The translations under genes were made by a program, and so were the position numbers. From NCBI RefSeq assembly GCF_943734655.1, contig NC_071354.1, positions 47,298,044 through 47,362,043 of the forward strand: 64,000 nucleotides of DNA, given 5' to 3'. The DNA is from Sabethes cyaneus (Eukaryota > Arthropoda > Insecta > Diptera > Culicidae). This document shows, piece by piece, positions 34,291 through 45,922 of the stretch. Position 1 is the first letter of the stretch. The number at the start of each line of letters is the position of its first letter. The notes below the pieces were generated by a model. The model worked only from the letters and a program-made list of their open reading frames with translations. It did no database searches and was not told the DNA's origin.

Positions 34291-34599
34291 AAGCTCTCTA
34301 TTTTTACGAGAGAGATCACCTTGTAGGTAGATTGGCGCATTGTTATGCCTCTACAGTGTTTAAACTTGGTTTGATGTACCTTTTTAAATTTCCACACTTG
34401 GAGGGAAAAATTATCCAAATATAACGAAATTTCACTTTAATCAAATACCAATTTTTTCCAAGTTTTTTTTTATCAGAACATGTTTTTTTACACTCAAGAG
34501 GCCAAAAAATCGTGTGGGTAAAAATTAATATGGTACGTGCTTCCACCAGTCTGCTGTGGTTCAAAGGTTCACCAATAGCTTCAGCAATCCACAGGGCCT

Positions 34600-34730
34600 G
34601 GAAAACAAAATGGTTCGAATCCGGTTATAACCCGGCTTGGTTCGATCTGCGATTCCCCCAACTTGGGTAAAGAGGAACGTTGCTTCCGTTTCTTCCCCTT
34701 CACGCCTTGCCCTGACTATCAACACCTTTG
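34600..34730. repeat. Repeat shared with 38150-38275
   Basis: ATTCCCCCAACTTGGGTAAA then GAGGAACG here and GATTCCTCAACTTCGGTAAA then GAGGAACA at 38155 are copies in the same orientation; both are followed by a CGCCTTGxC block. GGTTCGAATCC at 34617 resembles a tRNA B box, but no full tRNA fold is visible. Confidence 0.5.
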
Positions 34731-35215
34731 TTTCATTACTTTCTTCTACCGTTCCCTCCGTCGATTGTAAGAATAACTTTGAAAGAATAACATTTTGAGA
34801 ATATGTCTTTGAAACCATTTGGATGAATTCCAAAAATTAACAATACTACAGCTATTTGTAGGCCGAACGTAATTTTTCTCCAAACCCGGTTTTCAAGAAC
34901 AGTGTGTCCTTGGGTGCATTCACGCAATTCGCACTGTGGGTTTAACTTTCCTCTAAGCATTAACTTATATTAACGCATTAACGCATATAAAAATCGCGTA
35001 AATTCCGAAAGTCGAGTACAAAAAGCGTAAAAATAAATAAGACGCGAATGCATTTATGAGTCTAACGTTTAAAGGTCTTAATGAAATTTAGGAATGGAAA
35101 AAAATTCCTTTATAGTCGACTCTCAAGCGCGTAAAAACCTCACCATCTTTGGACACTGTTACTAATCGTTGCTAGTAGCATATCACGTCGTTTGCCTAAG
35201 TCTATTTCAAAAGTA

Positions 35216-36000
35216 GGGGAGTGTCGTCGTGGTTGGGCCACATTTTGGAGTTCGCCCATAACTTTCGTTTCAAAAGAAATTTTGGAAATCTAAATACAAC
35301 GTTGCAATGGTCTAAGAATAAGGTATATTTCTGGAAAGTTTTGAACTGATTGCTTGGAAAATAAAAAAGTTATAGTCATTTACGTGAAGACAAAAAATGT
35401 TGCATAGTCGGGCAATGTTGTGCAGGTTGGGCCACCGCAGAAAATCTAAGACATACGTATTGAAATTCTATGTAGAGACATGAAAATAATGAATTCCGGC
35501 TCATATAGGTACAAATACCCTATTTTTAATTGCATTTTTGTGAAATTTTGGCGATCTTGTAAATTCAATATTGCTACAATCGCCTTTTACGAAGTGTACA
35601 ACTACAATGAAAAAAACAACAAAAATTTAGGTTTTTAACGTATTATTTTTGCTTTATTTCATCAAGTTTTGCGTGACTGACAGTCTCTAGTGATTATTGC
35701 GCTTCTGCGCTTAAAATTATGGTGGCCCAACCATGACTACTCAAGTGGCCCGACCTTTACAATTAGCGCTTTTCTAGTATTTCACCTTAGCCTTCCCAAA
35801 CACCTTGCTTGAAGAAAAGTTCATTGCGCCTGGAAAACTTTTTTTGTAAGATTTAGTCACTGAATTCACAATATTGTGAAAAGTTAGCTATCACAGTAAG
35901 AAGTTTTACAATGGTTGTATCATAGATATCATGAGTTACTAAAACTGTAAAATCGTGATGGCCCGACCATAACAGTGGCCCGACGATAACGACAATACCC
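35216..36000. mobile_element. TA-flanked TIR element (GGGxxTTGTCGT ends)
   Basis: The left end GGGGAGTGTCGTCGTGGTTG then GGCCAC and the reverse complement of the right end (GGGTATTGTCGTTATCGTCG then GGCCAC) match over about 26 bp. TA lies directly outside both ends (35214-35215 and 36001-36002). GTTGGGCCAC/GTGGCCCxACC motifs recur inside near 35430, 35720, 35745 and 35960. 785 bp with no open frame, so a non-autonomous mariner-like element is the best reading. Confidence 0.7.
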
Positions 36001-36149
36001 TAACCTTTCAGTAAATTAAAGTCAAATAGTTTCGACACGTTATTAAAGACATCACACATCACCTTAAAGGGTTGGTTCAGCTTATAGTTTCAGGTTTCTG
36101 ATAATTTGATACTAAGCAAGCGGTCAACGAGTTAAAATTTGTGGGTAAC

Positions 36150-36250
36150 TCAGTGAAGCTTCAGCAAATAAGGTAGGTAGTGGTCGACACGATCAAACGC
36201 AGTTTTCAAATCAGAGTAAATAGTGATCACTTGGACATCATTTTCTATGT
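36150..36250 (-). mobile_element. LINE RT fragment
   Basis: Minus strand reads YSDLKTAFDRVDHYL, RT block A of Jockey-like LINEs, followed by a decayed LxKL. No other RT blocks could be found nearby. Confidence 0.6.
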
Positions 36251-36970
36251 TTTTAATGCAGCGTGATGCAAACGTGAGGTAGAACATAGTTTTTTCAACT
36301 TTTCTTTAGAGTTTTCCACCACCGTGGGAGGAGTTTTGCTTGCATTTCTATTAATTATTTTTTTCTTATTATAATTAGAAAAAACCAGTCATGAATGCTG
36401 TTTAATAGCATTCGGAAGTCCAGAGCAGGATTATATTTGCTTGGTTATATTTGATTATCGCAGGAGATAAACGTTTACAGAACACTAGTATAAAGCCCAA
36501 CATCCTCTCATCGTGCAATGAAATAATTACACGATATAAACACCTGTTCACCGGTAGCTAGTTGAATCCCTGCGGATACAGAAATCATATCACTCCTCGC
36601 CCTTCCCCTGGTCATATCACAGTGCAGTGGTGGTGCAGCACACGCTAAAGAATAATTACATCAGCTTTTGTGTATAAAACAATAGTTGTACAGCAAACGA
36701 CAGAATCAGCAGATTGGCGCTCGAGGCAAATAAAACCCCGAAAGGAACCGGTTTAGGAGAGGAGGAAGTGGACAAATAACAATTTTATGCAGTCGTCGCG
36801 CTACAATTATAGAATGTTGCTGTTTTTTTGCTCGCGATACTGCGCCGCGCCGGTGCTACGATTATACAATATGGATGGATTGTGTTTGGGTGATGTGTAT
36901 GGCATATATAAACATGAGCGGACTGATAAGGTGTGATAACAAACGAACGTACAAACCAGCTAACAAACAT

Positions 36971-37001
36971 AACAAAACAAAACAAACAAACAAACAAACA
37001 A
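36971..37001. repeat. (CAAA)n microsatellite beside a splice donor
   Basis: Seven or more CAAA/CAAAA units starting 6 bases inside the Shank intron after the exon 37202-37008. Confidence 0.9.
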
Positions 37002-37007
37002 TACTAC

Positions 37008-37202
37008 CTGGTACGGTGTCTGATTGGCATAGTTTAGTGCGCCTCGGTTGGCACCGCGAAAGAGAAGCATTCTAGCGCAAGCCTCCTGATTGTTAACAGC
37101 GCAAACATGCAGCGGCGTATTGCCGGAAGCGTTCTGCCCATCCATATCCGCACCGTAGAACAGCAGGTGCTCTAGGTGATGCACTAACCCGTTCCGACAA
37201 GC
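37008..37202 (-). CDS. Shank: Shank exon: ankyrin repeats with HLEHLLFYGA motif
   Basis: Exon of 195 nt (65 codons, phase 0). The acceptor follows a run of A/T (aaattgtag) and the exon ends at TAC CAG before GTAGTA. It encodes ACRNGLVHHLEHLLFYGAD, QNASGNTPLHVCAVNNQEA, ARMLLFRGANRGALNYANQ and TPYQ, nearly diagnostic of SHANK ankyrin repeats 4-6. A (CAAA)n microsatellite at 36971-37001 begins only a few bases inside the downstream intron, next to the donor site. Continuing the frame past CAG gives a spurious Val/Leu/Cys-rich tail that is intronic. Confidence 0.95.
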
Positions 37203-37863
37203 CTACAATTTTTTTTTTTTCCGTGTTGTTGTTTTTTGTCGTATGTGTGAGTGTGTACGTGTGCGGGGGTTTACGTTTTAGGGTGTTGATTCGTTATATT
37301 TAGTATAGTTTTTGTTTGCAGTGTGTGGTTTAAACAATAGTACATTGGTTGGTTTTAGGTTTGCGGTTAACAATGGTTATTTTGGATTCAGAGAATTGGA
37401 GATAGTCAGTGGAAGTTCGGTTGTAGGACAATGAAAAGAGAAAAAAGAGAAAAAGAGAAGAAAAAAGAGATTCATTAGAAAACTCGTACCAACGCGTTGT
37501 TTTGGTTTGTTTTTCAAGAAATGTCCTGGTTTCATGTACGTAGCAGAAAGTCTCTTTTTTCTACGAGAAGAGTTCAAAACTAGGAAGTCAAACTAAATAT
37601 GTTACTACCTCAACAACCTTTCTCAAACAATACTTCTTCGATCTATAAAATAAAACAGTCAGTCAGTATAGTAAGTCAGCATTTTTACCTGAATAGTTCC
37701 AATCACCCTTCTAAATAATGTCTACTAGAACAATTCTGCAATAACTAGTAATAGTAGTAGTAGTAGCAGTGGTAGTAATAGTAGTACTAATAATAGTAAT
37801 AGGTCATGTAATGTAACCGAAAAATCAAAAACGAAAACTGACTACGTCTGTGTCGCTGTTTAC
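37203..37863 (-). other. Shank intron, 661 bp
   Basis: AT-rich, with a purine-rich stretch (37430-37470) and a (TAG)n-type microsatellite at about 37741-37802 close to the upstream exon. No gene. Confidence 0.8.
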
Positions 37864-38032
37864 CTGGTGCACTTCCTGCCAGCCTTGGCTATCCTGGATG
37901 CCGAGGGTTGCGTGATCGTGAAGCAGAATTTCGCAGATTTTCGGGTCGGTTTTGCGAGTAACCGAGAGGTAGACCGGTGTTAGGCCCTTCGTATCGCGAT
38001 AGTTGGGTGAGGCGCCCAGCTCCAGCAGGGTA
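37864..38032 (-). CDS. Shank: Shank exon: middle ankyrin repeats
   Basis: Exon of 169 nt. It starts one base (T) into a codon shared with the previous exon and ends in phase 0 at CAC CAG before GTAAAC. It encodes TLLELGASPNYRDTKGLTP, then EILLHDHATLGIQDSQGWQEVHQ, typical SHANK ankyrin sequence in which GLTPVY and GWQEVHQ mark repeat helices. The true frame has no long open extension into the flanking introns, so a simple ORF scan would miss or misframe it. It lies 661 bp from the next exon, an unusually short gap among these large introns. Confidence 0.94.
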
Positions 38033-38149
38033 CTGAATTGGAAGAAACGGGAGGGTAAAACAGGTTAGCAAATCATATAGGTCAGATCGTGCAAAGTTGA
38101 ACGAGATTTTGGGTTTAAATCCGCTTAAAATTGGCTTCCACTGATTCAA

Positions 38150-38275
38150 TCCGAGGATTCCTCAACTTCGGTAAAGAGGAACATTATACAAACTTAATAA
38201 GCGTTACTTAAATTCAAACTAATTTTCTTATTGCTAATTACCATTTACGCCTTGTCTACCCTGAGATGCCAACAT
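38150..38275. repeat. Repeat shared with 34600-34730
   Basis: Second, more diverged copy of the repeat containing GGTAAAGAGGAAC and a CGCCTTGTC block. Confidence 0.5.
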
Positions 38276-39039
38276 CCAAAGAAACCAAAAATTAAAATTT
38301 TTGGAATGGACGAACAGTACGACGATGAAGATCTAAAGAAAATTGTACTGAGCCAAAGTTAGATAATAAATCAAGAAATAAAGCATGAAAAAAAGCAAAA
38401 AGAAAACTGTGAAAATTATCAGAGTATTCAGAGTAAGAAAAATTCAGTTCAGCATCACCAATTTGCGATACAGACGCGAAAGTATTCCAACCAATTATAC
38501 ATTGGGGAAAACTCAACATAGAATGGGAAATTTGTAGGTACAGTAATTGAACCCGTTAATGTATTACGCTGTACTATAACAGTAAAAAGTGGGTCAAAGG
38601 AGCTTGAGGTCATGACGAGAGAGAAAGATTGTTGAGGTAATGAGAAATGTATAAATTGTGTTACTTTGAATAGTATTGAAAGAAAGCTGAGCATTAATGT
38701 CGATTACCCAGCTTCAGTAGAATAGAGATTGACCCGTATTTGACCCTCTAACGGGCGCAAGGGGCAACATCGTAAAACCGATGCGATCATGCTAATGACT
38801 ATTTTTCCCATGTAATTACACTCAAAAGAAGCTCCAGTTTTGATTTTCATGTTAAAATAATTATCTGGCTGAGCGCCCGGTAAGAAAGGGTCTGATTGCT
38901 CTTTTTCGTTTTTCATTTCTAACGCTCTACCCAGATATTTTTTCAATTTAGTTGTACTACAAAATCGAAATGAAGCATGTAAATTACTCATAGAAAAATA
39001 ATTGCGCAATAATTTTTTCCGCAATTTTCCTGAATTCTT

Positions 39040-39190
39040 GTGTATCTTTGATTCATTTGATTTGATACATTTGACAGTACCGTCTCAGCCCATCAAAATT
39101 AGCCAAATTCCCACATATAAATTTGTCAAATTACTCGGCTGACACGGTACTGTCGAATGAATCAAAATTCAGTCAAAGTGATCGGACCAT
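39040..39190. mobile_element. Deleted relative of the hAT-like palindromic MITE
   Basis: TTTGACAGTACCGTCTCAGC and, about 70 bp later, GCTGACACGGTACTGTCGAA then ATCAAAATTCAGTCAAAGTG form an inverted pair matching the arms of 28740-29123. The centre and one outer end are lost. Confidence 0.75.
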
Positions 39191-39439
39191 CCCCGTTTGG
39201 AACAATCCTGGAATATTGTGTAAACCAGCTAGTTGTGGTGAAATCTATTAAATGGGTTTCCCACAAGAGATACAGTGGCAGTTGAGCTGGAGGAGTATCA
39301 AAAAACAGTAAGATGAAGCCTATGTGACTGCAAGTAATAGTTGGGAAGAGTGCAAGGTTAGGAATAATATCGAGTTTTGAGGAATAAATATTACTTAGGT
39401 GCTTTATACTCAGCATTAAATTGGAAAGAACAAAACTGC

Positions 39440-40445
39440 CAGTGCACCGTGACCGCTCCTAATTCTGCGCAGCTCCTAATTCTGTGCATTTTTCTTTACA
39501 TAAGTATTTTTTAACATTGTGCATAACTATGATCATTGCGTTATTTTTTTATAAATGTCTGTTGAATATTACGTCATTATTCATAATATTTGAGAGCGAA
39601 ATAATTTGAACGTGAAACTGATAGTATTTTATATGGCAGAAAACATCGTCGTTAGCACCAACGCTAAGATTGTCCTTCTAGAAAATTAACAAATTTATGA
39701 TCGAAATTCTTTGCAATCATCAAATTACCCAGCATAATTAGAAAGAATGATTAATTTTAGTCATGTTTTAGACAAAAAGAGTGATTGCATGCATTGCTTT
39801 CCTTAGAAAAATGCAATGCAATAATGCGCAGATTTAGGCACCGATTTTTTATTCATGTTCCAAATTCTGCGCAGTAATGTATCCTACGAAATAATCGCGA
39901 AAGAATACGCATCCTCACCCAAATGGCTGAGGTATAGAGGGATGAAAGTTCAAGTAGAATCTTTAACTTGCATTGATTTGCATCCTGTGCTGTGTCTCGG
40001 GGTCCAAACCTACGAGCGCCAATTCATGAAACCATGTCTTCTATTTTTTTTTGAATGTCCAACCTCATGGGGCTGCCAGAGAGTGGGGAAGTGGTCTCTA
40101 TATGAAAACACAATTTTTAGTATTAATCTAAAGTGTAATGTTCAGTATGCAGAAAACCCGAATCAATTCGCCCTTCACGTTATCGAGAATAAAATATTTA
40201 AAATTAGGCAATCAAAATCATAACAATATTTCTTTGCCACCCGGACAGCACAAGAAGGCCGCATCGTGGATTTAATTATGGTAATGGCTAATGCCGGATT
40301 TTTTGGAGTGCTTTCAGCGCATAAAGACTTAAAAAGCACGGCAGAAGTATTTATTTTCACTTTTTGGGTGCGCAGAATTAGGAGCAAATATGCGCAAAAT
40401 TAGGAACATGGGCAAAAAAGTGCGCAGAATTTGGCACCGTGGATA
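39440..40445. mobile_element. Unit flanked by inverted GCTCCTAATTCTGCGCA repeats
   Basis: The left side has GCTCCTAATTCTGCGCAGCT; the right side has GCGCAGAATTAGGAGCAAAT and GCGCAGAATTTGGCACCGTG. Outer CACCGTG motifs are also inverted (39443 and 40433). Internal copies of TCTGCGCAG occur near 39865. A 122-codon frame at 39855-40223 starts inside such a copy and shows no known domain. Likely a non-autonomous transposon about 1 kb long. Confidence 0.55.
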
Positions 40446-40699
40446 AGTTCACAAAACGAAAAAAAAACTCAATTGTTGGTCGACTTATAATTCCCATATT
40501 TTTTACCAGACATTACAGACCGTAGCACTATACGTTGCTGCTATCCACGTTGTTAAATTAAATCTAGAATACTTAGAATAGCGGAAGAATCATAAAAATG
40601 TCTTAACTGCGCAGAATATGGTACGTTCACGGTATATGAGTATATGACGTGAATAGTAATTACTACAGCCGGATTAGATCTCTGGTTTTAAAATTGTTA

Positions 40700-41125
40700 C
40701 TTGAGTTGTGTATGAAAAAGTTCTCGAGTGTTTTTCGTGAACAAAACACGATAGTAGTTGTGTTTAGAGATTTGAAACGAGCTTTCGAGACCATCTCGCG
40801 CCCTCTGCTGTTGGAGACATTAAAAAGAATTGGTTTGAAAGGAAAAGTCCTCAAATGGATGGAGCCATTTTTTAACAGATTGGAAACAAATATGTAAATA
40901 TGGCGAAAAAATGTCATCACCACTGAATGCATCTCTTGGAGGGCCGCAAGGAAGTGCGCATGGACCACTTCTATTCATCATGTATATAAATGACATAAAA
41001 TCAGCGATTAGAATGTGTGAACTAAATCTATTTGCAGACGATACTGTAATATTTCTTACATCAAAGGATCCAATAGAAGCATTACAAAAAATAAGAGAAG
41101 GAATACTTCATATAACTAGATGATT
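40700..41125 (+). mobile_element. LINE reverse transcriptase fragment
   Basis: Plus strand reads VVFRDLKRAFETISRPLLLE, TLKRIGLKGKVLKWMEPFF, then after a frameshift NASLGGPQGSAHGPLLFIMY, INDIKSAI and LNLFADDTVIF. These are RT blocks A through C of a non-LTR element with the FADD catalytic motif preserved. It ends soon after HITR; no endonuclease or tail could be located. Confidence 0.8.
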
Positions 41126-41223
41126 TAAAATCAAGAAATCAAAATTGAATAGTCCGTAGTTGATATTTTAAGAGCCGGTATTTTACAAGTTAATTAATTA
41201 ACTGTGTAAAAGTAGGGACTGGA

Positions 41224-42225
41224 CTGTCTGAGGTCCAATTTCATGTCCTATTTAGTGCCAAACCACAGTTGCCCAATTTCACGCCCAATTTTGAGCCCAA
41301 TTACTGATTTAATTTGATGTGAAATCAACCAATGGAAATTGATTTGAGATTATTTTCATATTCAATTTCGTGCCAAATTCAGGTCAGATTTCAAGTCCAC
41401 TTTCAACTCAAATTTCAAGTAGAATTTCATTTCCAATCATAAATCAAATTAAGTTCATTTTCAGGTTTGATATCGAGTTCAATTTCAAGCTCAACATGAA
41501 ACCAATTTCAAGTGCAATTTCAAGTCAATTTTATATATTTTAGGACTTACTATTTCAAGCCTAATTTAATTCCAATTTCATCCCCGATTTCAAGTTCAGC
41601 TTAAGTCCTGTTTTAAATTAAATTTCCTGCAATTTGTAGTCCAATTTTAATTGCAGTTTCAAGTTCAGTAGGATTATCTACGAATGGCCGAATCACGAAT
41701 GGCTGAAATACACATGGCCGAATGTCATAGAAAATATTCGCGGCCTTCGACCTGTTCAAATGTTGGGTTGGCTAAACTGCTCGTTCGGACTCAACTAAGG
41801 GATAATTCCTACTAGTCCATAAACCTAGATAAATGCATGCACCTAAATAAAATTGGATTCTGCGGGGGTCTGCCCACCCCCCGGCCCCCCTTGAAATGGC
41901 CGGCACTTTCGAAATCATCTAGGAAATGAAGGTGCCAGAATTTTACGAAATGCTTTTTGTTCTTCATTGCCTTCATTTCCAGCTGAACATTGACTTTGAA
42001 CAATATTTTTTATCAATATTAGTCGAGAAAATAGCTTTCGGCTAGATTCAGCTAAATACAATTGAAATTCGGCTATTTGGATTTCGACCATTTGTTTTCG
42101 GCCATTCGGTACCAACCCGTTCTGTATGAGTCCAATTTTATGGACTTGAGATGGACATTGGATATTAAATTAGACTTGAATTTGGACACTGACTTGAAGT
42201 TTCACTTGAAATTAGGATTGACATA
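41224..42225. repeat. Degenerate CAATTTCAAGTC repeat region (type a)
   Basis: 41224-41665 is built of loose 11-14 bp variations on CAATTTCAAGTC/CCAATTTTAAGT. 41690-42120 has AT-rich phrases such as CGAATGGCCGAATCACGAAT. 42130-42225 returns to the motif on the opposite strand (GGACTTGAAATT-like). Further type-a regions lie at 50080-50760, 53290-54530 and 55440-55570. Confidence 0.65.
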
Positions 42226-43588
42226 TTTGGTCTCTCACACGTTTTATCTCTATTCTGTTACATTTTTTCTCTTTTCCAGTCCTGTTCTCTACTCCGTTTC
42301 GTTCCGTTTTTTCTTTTTTATTGTACGATTCTTGGTTTTTCCCACTTTTCTTCTGTTCTTTCCGTTTTCCTCTTGTCGCATTGTTCCGTATATTGAGCTC
42401 TATTTTCGTCTTGTTTTTCACTGATTTTCTCTGTAATTCTCTTTCCTTTTTTCCATCTTTTCTCTTCCCTATTTCCTTGTTTCGTTTACTGTTCTAGTCT
42501 TCTTCGACCTCACCTCCTCGTTTTTGTCGTCTGTTTCGTTTGTCTGCTTTTAAATGGCCTGTTTATTCTTTTATTTTGTTTCTGCTCCCTTTTTTATCTT
42601 TGATCTCCGGTTTTCATCTTTTTCTCACCAGTTTTAGTTTCTTTTTTGGTCCGTTCTCCAGGTTTTTTCTTCTTTTTCTCTCCTATCCTATTCATATTCC
42701 TTTTCTCATCTTATCTAGCTTTCTCCGTTTATATTCAGTTTTTTTGCTTCCTTTATCGATTTCTCTGTTCTTGATGGCATCTTTTTTCATCATTTGAATC
42801 CTTTTTTGGAATTTCTCGTCGCAGTTTTATCATCTTTTAACGTCTTTACAGCGCCATTTCTGCATCTATATACTTGTTTCGTTTTTTATTGTACTTTTTG
42901 TTCTTTTTTGTCACCTCTTTAGCATTTTTTCAGCGTCTTTACATTATAGTTTTGTAGTCTTTCGTCTTTTTTTTTCATTGTATTTTTGCCTACTTGCCTC
43001 ACTTTTTCGTCATCTCTCTACCGTCTTTTCACTGTTTTTTCGCCGCTCGCTGTCTTTTCGTCGTTTTTTCAACGTTTTTTGGCAATCTTTTGCCATTTGT
43101 TTGTTGTCTTTTCTTCATTTTCGTCATCTTTTGTTAGCTCTGCCGTATTTTTGTCGTCTTTTCATGGTCTTTTGGTCATCTTTTCATTGTATTTTCGTCG
43201 TTTTTTAATATCCTTTTTTGGGAATTTTTTGTCGTTTTTTCGCTGACTTTGTATCGTTTTTCTCGTCTTTTTTGTTGTTATTTTGTCTTCTTTTCTTCAT
43301 GTTTTATGTTTTCATCCTCTTTCTTCGTCGTTTCATCGTTTTTTGTTGTCTACTTGTCTCTTTTTGCCATTTATTCGTCCTCCTGTATGTTGTCAAAATG
43401 ATACAATCACTGACGAACTGACATGACACATAGGAGAAAATCCTTTAAAATCCATCGTCCTACACATTTTGCTTGCACACTACCTCCCTCTGTTATGCAT
43501 GTTGCGGAGCAGCTTACATTTGTAACAAAGCAACACTCGAGCGCCGCGGTGCGGTCATGTTGCGTAACTTGCTTTTTTGAAAAATAAG

Positions 43589-43620
<32 letters not shown>
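43589..43620. repeat. (CT)n microsatellite
   Basis: Sixteen uninterrupted CT units. Confidence 0.95.
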
Positions 43621-43623
<3 letters not shown>

Positions 43624-43677
43624 ATACTATTCTCTTTCGACTGAAGTTTGTAGAGCGTCTTAGTGGAATACGAAACC

Positions 43678-43801
43678 TGACATAAAAGAAAAGTAAACCT
43701 TTTCCGATTAAATTCCACTATTAATTTTATTCATGTGGCATGTCTTGAATAAAATTAATAGTGGAATTTGATCGGAAAAAGTTTTCTTTTCTTCAATGTC
43801 A
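43678..43801. repeat. Hairpin with about 55-bp arms
   Basis: GATTAAATTCCACTATTAAT then TTTATTCA at left mirrors TGAATAAAATTAATAGTGGA then ATTTGATC at right around a roughly 10-nt loop near 43735-43745. The outer parts also mirror (TGACATAAAAGAAAAG against CTTTTCTTCAATGTCA). It could be a small foldback transposon. Confidence 0.8.
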
Positions 43802-44389
43802 ACCTATTCCCTTTTGGTTTTTCTTGTTTTCTGTTCCGTTTTCGTTTTCTTTCTTTTTCTTTTCCGTTTTCCTTTTCTGTCAACGTTTCTTTTCTTTGTC
43901 TGTCCCGTCTACCTTCTGTTTGTCTCGATTTCGCTCATGTTCACTTTCCTTTTCGTTTTTTTCTGTCCGCTATTTCCTCGTTCTTTTCTTTTGCTGTCCC
44001 GTTTTGCTTTCCAGTCCTGATTAAAATATTGTTTTTTTTGTTTCCTGTTCTGTCCTGTTTTTCGTTTTTTTCTTCCGTTTTTCTTCTTTTTCAGTCGGTT
44101 TTTGTTTTAGTCTGTTCCGGTCTTAGTCGTGTTTTGTCCTGGTTTTCCTCCATTTCTTTCCCGTTCTGGTTTTGGTTTTGTGTTCCGTTTTCATTTCCAT
44201 TTTCTTCCTTTTCTGTTCACGTTGATTAATTTTTCTGCACCCGCATTTTCTCCCTTTCTGTCCCGTTTTTTTGTTCCATTTTTTCTGTCTAATCCTCATT
44301 TTCTTTTTCGTTTCACTCGTTTTCTTGATCGTTACTCTTTCTCTTCGCTCATTTTTCTTCTCTACTCTTCCATTTGCCCTCCCCAAGTA

Positions 44390-44490
44390 ACAATTTGGGT
44401 TTTATTACACGTTTATGGTGGCTTTTATGACCAAAATAAGTCGCGAAAACAGCAATAAGAGTGCCATGAAACCCACATTGTTATTTGGGT
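44390..44490. repeat. About 100-bp repeat, copy 1
   Basis: AACAATTTGGGTTTTATTAC then ACGTTTATGGTGGCTTTTAT matches 50766-50866 in the same orientation; both copies sit between low-complexity blocks. Confidence 0.75.
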
Positions 44491-45922
44491 GTTTTTTTTT
44501 GTTCAGTCTCCTTTTTTACCTCGTTTTCCCTGTTTCTCCTGTTTTCTTCTTCTCCCCCTGTTTTTCGTCCCGTTTTTTCTCCCATTGTGTCGCGATTTTT
44601 CTTCGTTTTTTCACGCCAGTTTTTTTTCTTTTACTCTCTCGCTTTTTTCTCCTTTTCCAATCCCGTTTGTCCAGTTTTTGTCACGTTTTTACTTGTGCTC
44701 TTCGCAATTTTTACTCTCAAGCCAAAATTTAGTACAATGTCGAGGTAAACTAAACAAACGTGGAAACAAAATTTGCAATAAGTTGATTCTTGTAAGTTTT
44801 TTAGGCTGAAAGTTTTCTTAATTGACAATTGGCATGGTTGCATCATTGTAGTATGCAAAATACGCCAGAGTACGACATGGGCTGAAACAAGTGTTATTGC
44901 TTACTAAAGACTGCTAGATAATGATAAAATAGCACACTTCCGCGTAAAAAGCTAATTAAATCATTTCCCAATTAACCAGCTGCAAACTGCTCGTTAGGCA
45001 AATGAGGAAACTTTTCTCTAGCCGATTGTTCTAAATTGCTTGTAACTGACAATCGAACGTACTAATAATGGTATCTTAGCCGTTTACGGATACCTTTACC
45101 GTGTCACTTTTTCCCGATAAAACAATTAATAATCGATTACTGATTACAGATGCATGGCATTTTACACCCAACAACTGACTGGCAGGGGTACCGATCGCGG
45201 TTGTTGTGTCTATTTCAAAACCATTTCTTTAACGAACGAGCCCTCTATAGATTCATGCAAATTGCCGCACCACCGCCGTTTGGAAACGACAACAACAACA
45301 ACGTCAACAACAACGAAACCGCGGAGGTAGATTTTATTTTTGAATATACATATTAAGTTGAATACAAGGTTATAGCTACGCCGTTGCACCGCGCGCGGCC
45401 GCGGCTGTAGTAATTCATGAATGAAATGCAGTGTTAGCACAAACTAGGCGGCTTGTCATGGTGGCGATTTGGTATCACTTAAAGACAGCAATCGACAGAG
45501 CCCAAACGAGCGAGGGACTATTTAGCATATATGCTAAATTAACACCGCCGGTTAGCCCCGCCGCGCCGTGTCGCAGGCAGGTGTGCGCGCGCGCTTCGAT
45601 TAATACTTAGCGAAACAATGTTGCTTAGCTGTTGTTTATTCCGAACGTTAATAAATTCATGCTGAATGATTGGTCGAAAAAAAAAAATCAAGAAATATTA
45701 AAATTTTAAGCACGCTTGGTGTCTCAAATGCGTGCTTTGGGTGGTGTGCGGTTGTTGTTTGTTTTTTGGAGGATTAGCTTGAAGCTTAAGAGTGTAAGCC
45801 AATGGAAGCAGCACTCCCAGGAAGGTCAGTGTCGACAGCTAAGTAGCTCCACTTTAAAATAGTCCTATATTTTAATGGTCCAGTGACCTTCACCTACGCT
45901 CCTATGCGGAGCGGCAACTTAC

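Larger units (their letters stand above)
25596..37007 (-). other. Shank intron, 11.4 kb, foldback- and TE-rich
   Basis: Contains the 2.3 kb foldback element, a DD37E mariner derivative, a Penelope-like element, further terminal-inverted-repeat elements and two minus-strand LINE fragments. I see nothing recognisable in 25600-26330, 31910-32460, 34300-34560 and 36300-36960. Confidence 0.8.
42240..44720. repeat. Pyrimidine-rich low-complexity blocks (types b and c)
   Basis: Plus strand is dominated by TTTTCCGTTTTCTTTTTCTG-like phrases (type b: 42240-42790, 43790-44370, 44490-44720) and TTTTCGTCGTCTTTT phrases (type c reversed: 42800-43420). The many long frames rich in Phe, Ser, Leu and Val come from this composition. 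Confidence 0.75.
38033..45922 (-). other. Shank intron, 7.9 kb
   Basis: Carries a short hAT-like MITE relative (39040-39190), an inverted-repeat unit (39440-40445), a LINE RT fragment and pyrimidine-rich low-complexity DNA (42240-44720). 38290-39040 and 44730-45920 hold nothing I can identify; the latter becomes GC-richer toward the exon. Confidence 0.8.

Noticed and set aside
34600..34680. Possible tRNA gene because of GGTTCGAATCC
   Set aside because: No acceptor stem, anticodon arm or convincing A box can be folded around it; it recurs as part of a repeat at 38150.
42240..44720. Many overlapping Phe/Ser-rich frames on the plus strand and Lys/Glu/Arg-rich frames on the minus strand
   Set aside because: Low-complexity pyrimidine strand and its complement; all frames stay open because stop codons are rare in this composition.
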